Source: Paenibacillus xylanivorans
Lineage (GTDB): Bacteria; Bacillota; Bacilli; Paenibacillales; Paenibacillaceae
Reading direction: 5' to 3'
Assembly: GCF_001280595.1 (NCBI RefSeq)
Contig: NZ_LITU01000053.1
Coordinates: 392,092-456,091 of the forward strand
DNA length: 64,000 bases
Under the pieces are notes generated by a model. That model worked only from the letters and a program-made list of their open reading frames with translations. It ran no database searches and was not told the DNA's origin. Below, piece after piece: positions 1 to 8,234 of the stretch. A program made the translations under genes and the position numbers. Numbering within the stretch: position 1 is the stretch's first letter; the number at the start of each line of letters is the position of its first letter.

Positions 1-2
1 GA

Positions 3-425
3 AAATTACCTTTCGGAACCAGTGATCTAATCTTATTCTTGAACATGTTTGTCTTTATTGTTGTTTCAACCGTATTTGGTCTTCAAGGCGCGATCCTGTC
101 CGCACTTGCTTATTACATTGCTTCCAAAGTGATTCATATTGTTGAAGAAGGTTTGAGCGGGTCCAAAACCTTTAAAATTATCACAAATCAACCTGAGATC
201 ATGGTCGAAACGATTCGTGACCGTTTAGGTCGTGGAGCAACCTATACCGATGCTTACGGCGGTTACTCCAATGAACAATTCAAAGAAATCACCTGTGTAA
301 TCAACCGTATGGAAGAAAGCAAGATCAAAGATATCATTCATGAAATTGATCCCAATGCTTTTATTGTAGTTTATGATGTAGCCGAAGTTAAGGGTGGCAA
401 TTTTAAAAAGAAAGATATTCACTAA
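3..425 (+). CDS. YitT family membrane protein, 3' part (DUF2179 C-terminal domain)
   Basis: The reading frame is open from the left edge of the window, so the gene is cut at its 5' end; the TTG at 39 and ATG at 45 lie inside the frame and are not real starts. What remains is the last membrane segments (residues with FVFIVVSTVFG and ILSALAYYIASKVIHIV) followed by a soluble C-terminal DUF2179-type domain of about 90 residues (ITNQPE...GRGATYTDAYGGY). That order is the standard layout of YitT/YvjA-like proteins, which have five or six membrane segments and a cytoplasmic tail. Their transport substrate is not established. A rho-independent terminator follows at 484. Family is clear, function unknown. 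Confidence 0.85.
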   Translation, partial: KLPFGTSDLILFLNMFVFIVVSTVFGLQGAILSALAYYIASKVIHIVEEGLSGSKTFKIITNQPEIMVETIRDRLGRGATYTDAYGGYSNEQFKEITCVINRMEESKIKDIIHEIDPNAFIVVYDVAEVKGGNFKKKDIH

Positions 426-483
426 TCACTAAAATGAGCTGGAGCTACTGTCTGAGAGAAGAGGACAAATATCACACATAGAA

Positions 484-508
484 GTCGCTAATATAGCGGC
501 TTTTTTGT
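484..508 (+). terminator. Rho-independent terminator after the YitT gene
   Basis: A 7-bp stem (GTCGCTA at 484-490 with TAGCGGC at 494-500, one G-T pair) and a 3-nt loop is followed by TTTTTTGTTTT. The same stem type recurs at 5581 and 32602. Confidence 0.85.
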
Positions 509-568
509 TTTGGGAATAGAAGCTATTGTCTCAAGCCGAATCCAATAACTTCTACCCTGTGGAGTTCT

Positions 569-1387
569 TTATTCTTCAGCAATCCGCAACTGTATTTCGG
601 TCAGAAATTGGTCAGTAATGATCGTATCACGATTATCAATTTCATAAATCTCAAAAGGGTCTCCTATTACACGGAGCCCTTTTTCGTTAGCATGTGAAAC
701 CAGCTCAAGCATCTTTTCATGACTTTGGCGGTAGTTCCCCCGATAAAATAACGACAGATAATTGCCAGCCGGCAGGATGTAATCATAGTCGATCCTTCCG
801 GTTTCATCAGGATTAAAGATAAAGAAAACGGAGTTGAAAACATCCCGTACGCCATGCTTTAATTCCTCAAGGGACACGGATGCACCATATAATTGGTTGC
901 CGAAGTCAGGAATGTGACTTTTATGCTTTTGATGCAGCTTTTTAATGGCATAATCCATTTCCTCATCCCGAGTTATACGTGTATTGAGTTGCAGACAAGG
1001 CCGGTCAGGATACGTTTTAATGGAGAAAAGTCCTGTCTGAATTTTACTTGCGTCAGTCAATACCTTGATTCTGCCCTGAATAATACGCTGCGTAGTTTTG
1101 AGCTTTGCGATTTGTTCCTTAATCAGTTCCTGTTCAGTGAATAACAATTCAAGCGTATTTTCGACACTTTGCTGATCCAAATACGTTTTGATCTGTTGCA
1201 TAGTAAAATCCAACTGGCGCAGGTCCCGGATGATATTCAATTTATACATATCCTGAAGGCTATACAGACGATACCCGTTTCCGTCTCGCCGGGGCTCTAC
1301 CAGCCCTAATTTTTCGTAATACCGCAGTGCGTCAACACCTATTCCGTAAAGCTTTGAAATTTCATTAATTTTATAATCATTTTTCAT
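569..1387 (-). CDS. MerR family transcriptional regulator with GyrI-like effector domain
   Basis: 272 residues, the usual length of BltR/BmrR-type regulators. Residues 1-75 form the MerR winged helix-turn-helix (INEISKLYGIGVDALRYYEKLGL, then GYRLYSLQDMYKLNIIRDLR); residues 80-120 are the dimerisation helix; residues 125-272 look like a GyrI-like small-molecule binding domain. Such proteins activate drug exporters when they bind a lipophilic ligand. It lies 22 bp downstream of an acetyltransferase gene on the same strand, so the two probably share a transcript. RBS GAGGAAG precedes the ATG. No transporter is adjacent on this strand, so the target is unknown. Confidence 0.88.
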   Translation of the reverse strand: MKNDYKINEISKLYGIGVDALRYYEKLGLVEPRRDGNGYRLYSLQDMYKLNIIRDLRQLDFTMQQIKTYLDQQSVENTLELLFTEQELIKEQIAKLKTTQRIIQGRIKVLTDASKIQTGLFSIKTYPDRPCLQLNTRITRDEEMDYAIKKLHQKHKSHIPDFGNQLYGASVSLEELKHGVRDVFNSVFFIFNPDETGRIDYDYILPAGNYLSLFYRGNYRQSHEKMLELVSHANEKGLRVIGDPFEIYEIDNRDTIITDQFLTEIQLRIAEE

Positions 1388-1409
1388 CGATTTTCTTCCT
1401 CATTAGCAC

Positions 1410-1949
1410 TTAGCTATTATATGTGTGCGCGTATACTGAAGGAGCGCCATACACTTCCTTATACAGTAATTTTCTCACCATTTCAAATTCTGTCGTGGTC
1501 AATTTTGCTGGATAACTCATGATCTGTAATGACAAGGTTTGCTGCCTTACAGCACGAAGAGGTGGCTGAATATAAGAATGATCTCCCAAACAGAATCCTA
1601 GGCGCTCGTAAAATCCGATCCTTCTCCGCTTCATCTCATCTTCTGGCAATTCGACTTCCAATATTACCGGTTTGGCGGACTGCTTCATGAAACGATCCAT
1701 TAACCGCTTGCCTATCCCGCCTCCACGAATGTTCGGGGAAACAGCCAAATGCTCAACGTATCTGAACGACTCCAACTCCCAGCCTGCGAGAAAGCCAATC
1801 ACTTCATTCTGCTCGTTCTCCTCTGTGAGAAGAAGATAGCGCGAACTAGACATTAACTTCTTCTGTTCTGAATATTCCCGATATTCAGCTTCGGGAAACG
1901 ATTGCTTCATAATTTCAAACACTTGGTCAAACCGTTTTTGCAACATCAA
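1410..1949 (-). CDS. GNAT family N-acetyltransferase
   Basis: 179 residues. The frame is open upstream to 2042, but an AGGAG at 1958-1962 lies 8 nt before a TTG (1949) and 11 nt before an ATG (1946), so the start is one of these. The acetyl-CoA binding motif A is seen as AVSPNIRGGGIGKRLMDRFM (the R-G-x-G-I-G core), with a typical C-terminal IGFYERLGF. GNAT enzymes move an acetyl group from acetyl-CoA to an amine; the substrate cannot be told. It is followed on the same strand by the MerR regulator. Confidence 0.85.
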   Translation of the reverse strand: MMLQKRFDQVFEIMKQSFPEAEYREYSEQKKLMSSSRYLLLTEENEQNEVIGFLAGWELESFRYVEHLAVSPNIRGGGIGKRLMDRFMKQSAKPVILEVELPEDEMKRRRIGFYERLGFCLGDHSYIQPPLRAVRQQTLSLQIMSYPAKLTTTEFEMVRKLLYKEVYGAPSVYAHTYNS

Positions 1950-2213
1950 CTTAACCACTCCTAATTTGTAAAGCCATATTTGCGATATATTTACGATAAA
2001 CCCTGGTACGATACCAGAGTCAAGCAATATGGTGGAGATCACAATTCCTGAATTAAGTTTACTTATTACAACTTTTTTTGGCCGGTATCAAACTTTTTCG
2101 TCGTTCAGACATTGTTTTACTTGGTTCAAAACGTTTCTCTAGACCCACACAATATCGTGATGATACCATCGTAAAGTGCTAGAAAACAGGTTGGAAGCAG
2201 GGGGACTATATTA

Positions 2214-3110
2214 GTGGAGCAAATAAAGTACGACAATTTAAAAATGGGAGAAAAGGGAGCAATCATCAGTATTATTGCTTATATTTGTCTGACTGCAATT
2301 AAAATGGTCATCGGTTATATGTCTAACTCCGAAGCTTTGAAAGCCGATGGGTTAAACAATGCTACCGATATTATAGCTTCAATCGCGGTTCTGATTGGTC
2401 TGAGACTTGCTCAACGTCCGGCTGATAAAGATCATACATACGGACATTGGAAAGCAGAGACCGTTGCCTCACTGGTTGCTTCTTTTATCATGATGGCAGT
2501 AGGACTACAAGTGTTATACGAAGCTATTACTTCCGTATTCCAGGGGAAAAGCGAATCTCCGGGCATCATTGCAGCATGGACAGGCATTTTCTGTGCCGCA
2601 GTGATGTATCTGGTTTACCGATATAATAAAAGACTTGCTTTAAAGATCAAGAGCCAAGCGGTTATGGCAGCTGCAAAAGACAATATTTCGGATGCCTGGG
2701 TTAGTATAGGGACAGTTATCGGCATCATAGGTTCCCAATTTGGCCTGCCATGGCTCGACCCATTAACAGCTGTAGCGGTGGGCTTTCTAATATGTAAAAC
2801 CGCTTGGGACATTTTTCGGGAAGCTACACACCATCTTACAGATGGATTTGACGAAGAGCTAATCAAGGAATACAGAAATACAATTGCCAATGTAGATGGC
2901 GTAGAGGCAGTTAAAGATTTAAGAGCTCGGAATTACGGCAATAATGCCGTTGTCGATGTGGTAATTCTTGTACGATCAGATTTGGATCTTCAGAAGGCTC
3001 ATGATATTTCAACAAATGTAGAAGACGAATTGTTAAGAGAACATGATGTGTACACTGTTCATGTTCACGTTGAACCAGACGAAGCCCCTAACAAAGCGCT
3101 TCAATTATAA
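2214..3110 (+). CDS. Cation diffusion facilitator (CDF) family metal transporter
   Basis: 298 residues, normal for the family. GTG start with GGGGG 9 nt upstream. About six membrane segments cover residues 15-200; the metal-site motifs are seen in the second segment (ALKADGLNNATDIIAS, the D-x-x-x-D pattern) and the fifth (AAKDNISDAWVS). HTYGHWKAE follows the second segment. Residues 210-298 are the cytoplasmic ferredoxin-like domain (DGVEAVKDLRARNYG, VHVHVEPDE). CDF proteins export Zn2+, Co2+, Mn2+ or Fe2+ in exchange for protons. The metal cannot be assigned by eye. Transcribed alone, ending at the terminator at 3178. Confidence 0.92.
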   Translation: MEQIKYDNLKMGEKGAIISIIAYICLTAIKMVIGYMSNSEALKADGLNNATDIIASIAVLIGLRLAQRPADKDHTYGHWKAETVASLVASFIMMAVGLQVLYEAITSVFQGKSESPGIIAAWTGIFCAAVMYLVYRYNKRLALKIKSQAVMAAAKDNISDAWVSIGTVIGIIGSQFGLPWLDPLTAVAVGFLICKTAWDIFREATHHLTDGFDEELIKEYRNTIANVDGVEAVKDLRARNYGNNAVVDVVILVRSDLDLQKAHDISTNVEDELLREHDVYTVHVHVEPDEAPNKALQL

Positions 3111-3177
3111 AACATGAGCGGCAAATATAATAACTTGCGAGTAAACATGAACATAGTCTCTTCTTGACATATGACAG

Positions 3178-3207
3178 AACAGGTAGCCCTCCGGCTACCT
3201 GTTTTTT
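3178..3207. terminator. Bidirectional terminator between CDF transporter and AraC regulator
   Basis: Perfect 11-bp stem AACAGGTAGCC / GGCTACCTGTT with a 4-nt loop. The T-run is on the plus side; the genes on either side converge on it. Confidence 0.88.
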
Positions 3208-4069
3208 AGCTGGAAGTGTCTCCGAACATGTCCTTTTGATTTTTTTTACGGAAACTTCTCGGAGACTCACCAACCGTTTTGGTGAAAAGAATCGTAAAGT
3301 AGTTTGGGTTCTCGTACCCAACCAACTTTGAGATTTCCCATATTTTTTTCTTGGTTGAAACCAACAAGCGGGTCGCTTCTCCCATTCTTCGTTGAATGAG
3401 GTAATGATAGGGGGAGGTACCGTAGCAATTTTTATACATATGGATTAAGTAGTAGAAGTCGATGTGGAATTGATCGGCCAAGTCCTTCAGCTTTATATTT
3501 TGCCTGTAGTTCGTATCCAAATAGTCTTTGATGCTTTCGGCGAGGGTATTGCTCGGAACGATTTCGCTTGCTGTGCGCTGATGACGAGACATGCGATCGA
3601 TAAGTAGCAAAATGGCATTCAGCAGATGCTGGGAGATAGAGTCGTATCCTTCTTCCCGGATTGAAAATTCATTGAACATAGTCTGCATCAATGAACGGAT
3701 CTCTTCCGAATAACGGTTGGCACGAACGACTGGCTCACTGCCGGGAGGAACAACCCAATCGCTGTTGGCGCGGGTACCCTCTTTGAAACGAAAGCCACAA
3801 TAGAAGGTGGATAAAGGGAATTCGGGATCTGATTTTTCCTCGTGGAGTGTTCCTTTGTTATATACAAGAAGATCTCCCTTTTGGGCTGAGTGCTTGATCC
3901 CATCAATCGTGAACGAGCCACGGCCGTCATTCACGTAAATAATCTCATGCACATCGTCATGCTTATGGGTTGGAAAACTCCAATGGGGGTTGTCTGCCAA
4001 CTTCCCAACATAAATAATAATGCAATCTTGATCTTCATACATTGGTTCGGATTCATGGCGTGTATTCAT
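3206..4069 (-). CDS. AraC family transcriptional regulator (cupin sensor domain + HTH)
   Basis: 287 residues from the ATG at 4069, chosen because GAAGGGAAG lies 6 nt upstream; the frame continues to 4180 without an RBS. Residues 25-110 are an AraC-type cupin (SFPTHKHDDVHEIIYVNDGRG, GDLLVYNKGTLHEE). Residues 185-285 hold two helix-turn-helix units (IKLKDLADQFHIDFYYLIHM and IWEISKLVGYENPNYFTILF, then SPRSFRKK). This architecture usually senses a sugar or small molecule. The gene is divergent from the MFS exporter at 4304, its most likely target. Confidence 0.9.
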   Translation of the reverse strand: MNTRHESEPMYEDQDCIIIYVGKLADNPHWSFPTHKHDDVHEIIYVNDGRGSFTIDGIKHSAQKGDLLVYNKGTLHEEKSDPEFPLSTFYCGFRFKEGTRANSDWVVPPGSEPVVRANRYSEEIRSLMQTMFNEFSIREEGYDSISQHLLNAILLLIDRMSRHQRTASEIVPSNTLAESIKDYLDTNYRQNIKLKDLADQFHIDFYYLIHMYKNCYGTSPYHYLIQRRMGEATRLLVSTKKKIWEISKLVGYENPNYFTILFTKTVGESPRSFRKKNQKDMFGDTSS

Positions 4070-4303
4070 TAATGTCTTCCCTTCAAGATTCTGTGGTGAA
4101 ATGACAACATACATAATGTTTTGAAAGAAGTCCACAACAACCTTGATTGTCGCCTGGCATGTCTGACAGTACAATTTCACTATTCAATAATATGTACTAT
4201 ATATCGAACTGAAGGGATGTGGAAGCAAAATTTGATAGGAATCGATTCTAGTTTAAGAAAATGAAACGCTTGCAACATTAGAGAGAATTGTGAGGGCTTA
4301 TGC

Positions 4304-5524
4304 ATGACTAGAAAAAGAGAGAATTTACTTATTTTAACACTTACATTAGTTAGCTTTGTATTGGGAACAACCGAATACGTGATTGTGGGCGTATTGAAGG
4401 AAATTGAAACCTATATGAAAGTATCGCTGGCTGCCGCAGGTGCGCTCGTATCCGGCTTCGCCATTGCCTATGCGATTGGAACACCGTTTGCCGTTGCATT
4501 CTTGGCCAAAATTCCCCGAAGAAACTCCATTTTAATTGGATTTGCAGTCGTGCTTGCCTTAAATGTATTAACCATCTTCTCAACAACATTCTTTTCCCTG
4601 ATGATTATTCGGATCGTCTCGGCTGTCGCTTGCGGACTTACGATATCGCTTTCGATTTCAATTGCAAGTGACGCAGTCAACCGGGAGCGGAGAGGTGAAG
4701 CCATCGCCTGGATATTGGGTGGGTTTTCCATCGCCAATGTGCTTGGCGTCCCGCTCGGCACCTTCATCGGACAGCATCTGAACTGGTCCATGACGTTTGT
4801 TGTTACGGCCTGCATCGGTGTGGTGCCATTCGCGTTCATGTTCCGTATTCTTCCGCGACAGACGATGACCATTGCCGGTTCATTCAGCGACCAGATGGCT
4901 CTATTCATGAAGCCACGCATATTACTGGCCTGCTTGATTCCCGTCCTTGGAAACAGTTGTATTTTCGTGATCTTTACGTATATCACCCCGTTGCTGGGAC
5001 AGTCCATGGGTATACCCGCAGGTTGGATTAGCGTCGTACTCCTCATCTACGGTGCCTGCAGTATACTGAGCAACTGGATCGGGGCCAAAATAGCCAAAGG
5101 AGATTTCTTACCCAAGCTCAAGTGGCTTTTCGTTATTCAAGCTGCTATCTTTTTGGGGCTTAGTTTCACCGTATCCCAGCTGTGGTTGGGCTTGGTGTTC
5201 CTGTTCCTGATCGGTTGCCTATCATCATCAATGAGCGCGGCGTCCCAGCTTTATCTATTCGACGTCTCTGGAGAGATCGCGCCGAATTCCAGACCGTTCG
5301 CGTCCACGTTGCTACCCGTGGCGGCAAACGTTGGGATAGCGCTCGGTTCCGGAGTTGGAGGGCTTGCTGTCAATTTAGGTGGTGTAAATTGGGTGCCACC
5401 GGTAGCTGTGATACTAGCTCTCATGGCTTTTGTGATCACATCGATCTGCCAGCGATCCATTCAATTAAAGCCGGAAGGAGCCACATCCCCTAAAGTGGAT
5501 TACTCGATTCCAAGTACCAATTAG
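4304..5524 (+). CDS. MFS transporter, DHA1 family (AraJ/YdhL-type exporter)
   Basis: 406 residues, 12 predicted membrane segments. The N-terminus TLTLVSFVLGTTEYVIVGVL is typical of the AraJ/SotB/purine-nucleoside exporter branch of DHA1; the loop 2-3 motif is seen as AKIPRRNSILIG and motif C in segment 5 as GGFSIANVLGVPLGTFIGQ. These proteins use the proton gradient to export sugars, nucleosides or drugs. RBS GAGGG precedes the ATG. It is divergent from the AraC regulator, 234 bp away, and ends at the terminator at 5581. The substrate is unknown. Confidence 0.88.
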   Translation: MTRKRENLLILTLTLVSFVLGTTEYVIVGVLKEIETYMKVSLAAAGALVSGFAIAYAIGTPFAVAFLAKIPRRNSILIGFAVVLALNVLTIFSTTFFSLMIIRIVSAVACGLTISLSISIASDAVNRERRGEAIAWILGGFSIANVLGVPLGTFIGQHLNWSMTFVVTACIGVVPFAFMFRILPRQTMTIAGSFSDQMALFMKPRILLACLIPVLGNSCIFVIFTYITPLLGQSMGIPAGWISVVLLIYGACSILSNWIGAKIAKGDFLPKLKWLFVIQAAIFLGLSFTVSQLWLGLVFLFLIGCLSSSMSAASQLYLFDVSGEIAPNSRPFASTLLPVAANVGIALGSGVGGLAVNLGGVNWVPPVAVILALMAFVITSICQRSIQLKPEGATSPKVDYSIPSTN

Positions 5525-5580
5525 TAGATCCTTTTTAGGGGAATTGAGCCACCATAATTATACATGTTCGAGCACAGAAA

Positions 5581-5610
5581 GCCGCTATTTTAGCGGCTTT
5601 TTTTGTTTTT
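5581..5610 (+). terminator. Rho-independent terminator after MFS exporter
   Basis: Stem GCCGCTA / TAGCGGC (5581-5597) with a TTT loop, followed by a long T-run. Near-identical in type to the terminators at 484 and 32602. Confidence 0.85.
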
Positions 5611-5659
5611 ACGGATACAGTTCATGCGCGAGGTGAAAATGATGAATTCAAAAAAACGA

Positions 5660-5688
5660 TTGACGAAGGAAATTATCCTGTATAAAAT
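5660..5688 (+). promoter_or_regulatory. Sigma-A promoter in front of the decayed DUF6530-like gene
   Basis: TTGACG (5660-5665), 17 bp, TAAAAT (5683-5688). The segment aligns base for base with the promoter of the intact copy (TTGACT-17-TAAGAT at 7581-7609), which shows that the upstream homology is promoter and not coding sequence. Confidence 0.7.
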
Positions 5689-5697
5689 GAAGCCGAG

Positions 5698-5732
5698 ATT
5701 TAGTAATTTAGTAAATTACTAAATTACTAAAT
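5698..5732. repeat. 35-bp near-perfect palindrome, probable operator
   Basis: Two 17-base arms around one central A. Each arm is a tandem pair of an 8-base unit, TTTAGTAA twice and then TTACTAAA twice. It lies directly after the -10 box at 5683, at about +4 to +38, where a repressor would block elongation or promoter escape. The intact copy has two direct TTTAGTAA-like units at 7620-7636. The cognate regulator is not identified. Confidence 0.7.
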
Positions 5733-5759
5733 GTAAAGTTGGAGGATAGGAGGGAAAAA

Positions 5760-5942
5760 ATGAAAGAAAAAGTTGCTTTAGAAACACAAACCTGTTGTTG
5801 TGGGGGAGCACTATGAAAAGTGGACGGCCGACTGGCTGCATCCTGAGCGCAAAAGGTCTTCGCTGGGCTTGGCCAATGGGACGATAAATGGTAGTAACGG
5901 CTGCGCATGTTAGCAAAAATTTTAAAGGATATGGGGTATTAA
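5760..5942 (+). pseudogene. Decayed, internally deleted copy of the DUF6530-like gene
   Basis: The DNA aligns with the intact gene at 7662-8141. Shared blocks include AAACCTGTTGTTGT, a TATGAAAAG/GGACGG stretch, the GCAAA(G)GG...CTGGG region and the 3' end TTAAAGGATATGGG(G/C)TATTAA. The middle, roughly 330 bases, is missing and the first frame stops after 18 codons (TGA near 5814). A strong RBS (AGGAGGG, 5 nt before ATG 5760) and promoter survive. Its old stop codon is one base before the ATG of the MFS gene at 5944, so promoter and operator may now serve that exporter. Pseudogene status is firm; the family name is from memory. Confidence 0.75.
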
Positions 5943-5943
5943 A

Positions 5944-7152
5944 ATGTTTGCCAATCCATATGTTCGAACAATTATTCTCTCCCGGGTGCTCTTGCAACTC
6001 GGAATCTGGATCCGGAATTATGCCGTTCTTCTTTATGTTTCCGAATTGACGCATAATAATCCTGTTGATATATCACTGATTTCGGTAGCGGAATTTTCAC
6101 CGATCTTTATATTTGGCCTGATTGGCGGTACCTTTGCCGATCGATGGCGGCCGAAAAAAACAATGGTATGGAGCGATTTGTTATCAGGCTTGTCCGTTGG
6201 TGTTGTGCTGCTTGCGGTCATGGATGGCGGGTGGATTGCACTTCTGATTGGATCTTTCGTTTCTGCCAGCTTATCACAGTTTTCTCAGCCTTCGGCGATG
6301 AAACTGTACAAACGGCATGTACCAGCCGAGCAATTGCAGGGCGTTATGGCGATGTCCCAAACGCTTGTTGCTGTCTTTATGGTTTTAGGGCCGGTCATCG
6401 GTACGTTTATTTTCATTAAATTTGGCATTAGCGTATCCCTCATCCTGACAGCAGTTATGTTTCTGGGCTCTTCGCTCGTATTATCATGGCTTCCTAGGGA
6501 TGTAGAAGAAGCAAAACCAGGAAGTACCGGTGGCTTCGTCAAAGAGCTGACGGATGGCCTGCGTTATATCGGGGCGAATAAATCTTTGAGAACACTTGGA
6601 TTAACCTTCTCGGCAGTCGGTTTGGCATCAGGACTGACTCAGCCACTTCAGCTCTTTCTTGTCATTGAAAATTTGGGTCAGGACAAAGAGTTCTTACAAT
6701 GGTTGGTGATGGCGAATGGGGCGGCCATGTTGATAGGAGGTGCTGTGATCATCGCGACTGCTAAAAAAGTGAAACCACAGTTATTGCTTTTAGTCGGTTT
6801 ACTTGTTAATGCCATCTGTACGGTCGGAATGGGCGCATCAACACAAATTTGGTTAACCATTATTCTGCTCGTAATCAGCGGTTTGTTCTTCCCTTGTATC
6901 CAAGGTGGAATTCAGACGCTTCTTGTTCGGAATACGGAAGGGGCATTTATGGGTCGGGTATCCGGAGCGATCATGCCGATTTTTATGGGAATGATGGTGA
7001 TTGGTATGCTTACCTCCGGGTATCTCAAGGATACGTTTTCCCTGCTTAGTGTATTTATAGCGAGTGGTGTTTTTGTGATTATCGGTGCGATGTTATTGCT
7101 CCCCATTGTCATTGAAAGAAGAAATAAAGCCGAGGAAACTCCATCATTATGA
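5944..7152 (+). CDS. MFS transporter (EntS / macrolide-efflux-like)
   Basis: 402 residues, 12 membrane segments. The N-terminal part (ILSRVLLQLGIWIRNYAVLL, then FGLIGGTFADRWRPKKTMV, the conserved loop 2-3 motif) is typical of the MFS_3 group that includes EntS and MefA-like exporters. It starts one base after the stop of the decayed gene at 5760-5942 and has a GGGG 7 nt before its ATG, so it probably uses the old promoter and palindromic operator at 5660-5732. The GIY-YIG-like gene follows after 47 bp and may be cotranscribed. Substrate unknown. Confidence 0.87.
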   Translation: MFANPYVRTIILSRVLLQLGIWIRNYAVLLYVSELTHNNPVDISLISVAEFSPIFIFGLIGGTFADRWRPKKTMVWSDLLSGLSVGVVLLAVMDGGWIALLIGSFVSASLSQFSQPSAMKLYKRHVPAEQLQGVMAMSQTLVAVFMVLGPVIGTFIFIKFGISVSLILTAVMFLGSSLVLSWLPRDVEEAKPGSTGGFVKELTDGLRYIGANKSLRTLGLTFSAVGLASGLTQPLQLFLVIENLGQDKEFLQWLVMANGAAMLIGGAVIIATAKKVKPQLLLLVGLLVNAICTVGMGASTQIWLTIILLVISGLFFPCIQGGIQTLLVRNTEGAFMGRVSGAIMPIFMGMMVIGMLTSGYLKDTFSLLSVFIASGVFVIIGAMLLLPIVIERRNKAEETPSL

Positions 7153-7199
7153 CAGAAAGGGGTTCGAAGGTTCATTAACAAGGATAAGGAGAGAGAGAC

Positions 7200-7559
7200 A
7201 TGGATATGAATAAGCGCAAGGAGCTGCTGGAGGAATATAAGCAGATCAAGACTTATATGGGAATAGCCCAAATTAAAAACAAAGTAAACGGAAAAATCTA
7301 TATCGATAGCTATTCCAATTTGAAAAATAAATGGTTTACTCTGCAGATGCAACTGAATCAAGGAAGATTTGCAAATGCCCAGTTACAAAAAGAATGGAGA
7401 GAATTCGGAGAAGATGCATTCACTTATGAGGTTCTGGAGCAGAAGGAAATCGATAAGGTGACGGATATTCGTTGGGAACAAAAACAAATCCTGAAACCGT
7501 GGCTTCAGAAGTTACAACCCTACGGAGACAAAGGCTATAACAGACCTCCTAAGGATTAA
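7200..7559 (+). CDS. Small GIY-YIG-like protein with degenerate active-site motif
   Basis: 119 residues. The region KTYMGIAQIKNKVNGKIYID matches the start of a GIY-YIG nuclease fold (GIY...KIYIG), but the first motif reads GIA and the second YID, so the two key tyrosine/glycine positions are altered. FGEDAFTYEVLEQ and a later RWEQKQI resemble the rest of the fold. As I remember, similar 115-120-residue proteins in Bacilli share these changes, so this is a subfamily trait, not local decay. The RBS AAGGAG precedes the ATG. It lies between the MFS exporter and the DUF6530-like gene. Nuclease activity is doubtful. Confidence 0.7.
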   Translation: MDMNKRKELLEEYKQIKTYMGIAQIKNKVNGKIYIDSYSNLKNKWFTLQMQLNQGRFANAQLQKEWREFGEDAFTYEVLEQKEIDKVTDIRWEQKQILKPWLQKLQPYGDKGYNRPPKD

Positions 7560-7580
7560 ATATTGTCACTGAAAACGGAT

Positions 7581-7636
7581 TTGACTAACGGTGAAAATCA
7601 AGATAAGATGAAACCGTCGTTTAGTAAATTAGTAAA
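7581..7636 (+). promoter_or_regulatory. Promoter and TTTAGTAA repeats of the DUF6530-like gene
   Basis: TTGACT (7581-7586), 17 bp, TAAGAT (7604-7609), then TTTAGTAAATTAGTAAA (7620-7636), two direct units of the motif that forms a full palindrome at 5698. The arrangement is colinear with the promoter of the decayed copy. Confidence 0.65.
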
Positions 7637-7661
7637 AGGTAAACGGAATGAGGGAATGAAA

Positions 7662-8141
7662 TTGAAAATACCTACAACGTTAAAACATAAACCTGTTGTT
7701 GTATCAGATAATTATGAAAAGGTTGACGGACGAATGGCAGGGAACACGGACGCAAAGGGCCTTTCCCTGGGATTGGCTCAGTGGAACGATAGAGGCAAGG
7801 TTGATATTTCAGCCAAGGTATGGAGATACACCGGAGAAAAGTGGTCCAGACAATCCGAGGAGCTTCCTCTCCATCGCGTGCTTGATTTGTCCATTCTGAT
7901 CTGTCGGTCTTTGGAACATTTTCGCGAGGCCTATAGATATGATCATTTATATGACCCAGAGCAGCCTGTCATTGATCGGGTTGGCCTGCAAGGGGATGCG
8001 ATGTCCGTGGAGATCTGTACGGACAATGAGAGAATTAATGAAGACATTAAGCTGTTCAGCCAAGCTTTGAGTGATGACGACGAAATGATCGGTGAGCGTT
8101 TGCGCACATTATCCAAAATATTAAAGGATATGGGCTATTAA
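7662..8141 (+). CDS. DUF6530-like protein of unknown function
   Basis: 159 residues from the TTG at 7662, chosen because GAGGG (7650-7654) is 7 nt upstream and because this position aligns with the ATG of the decayed copy at 5760. The longer frame from 7563 runs through the promoter, and the ATG at 7656 is too close to the RBS. Conserved-looking stretches are VDGRMAGNTDAKGLSLGLAQ, KVDISAKVWRYTGEKWSRQS and EELPLHRVLDLSILI. No signal peptide or membrane segment. I recall such proteins as DUF6530 in Bacilli; the function is unknown. It ends at the strong terminator at 8177. Confidence 0.75.
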   Translation: MKIPTTLKHKPVVVSDNYEKVDGRMAGNTDAKGLSLGLAQWNDRGKVDISAKVWRYTGEKWSRQSEELPLHRVLDLSILICRSLEHFREAYRYDHLYDPEQPVIDRVGLQGDAMSVEICTDNERINEDIKLFSQALSDDDEMIGERLRTLSKILKDMGY

Positions 8142-8176
8142 ACGAAGATGTTACGCTAAAGTGGATTGAGCAACAA

Positions 8177-8216
8177 AAAGAGCCTACACGCTATAGACGT
8201 GTAGGCTCTTTGTTGT
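8177..8216. terminator. Strong bidirectional terminator
   Basis: Perfect 14-bp stem AAAGAGCCTACACG / CGTGTAGGCTCTTT with a 7-nt loop, between the convergent DUF6530-like gene and the MerR gene. Confidence 0.88.
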
Positions 8217-8234
8217 ACGTTGAATATAACCTAA

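Noticed and set aside
4258..4276. Possible cre site TGAAACGCTTGCA in front of the first MFS gene
   Set aside because: The half-sites are one base too close together for the CcpA pattern.
4468..5046. Minus-strand open frame of 192 codons inside the first MFS gene
   Set aside because: Antisense shadow of a clear membrane protein; no RBS and no recognisable domain.
7563..7661. N-terminal extension of the DUF6530-like protein
   Set aside because: The extension runs through a -35/-10 promoter that is homologous to the promoter of the decayed copy, and it has no RBS.
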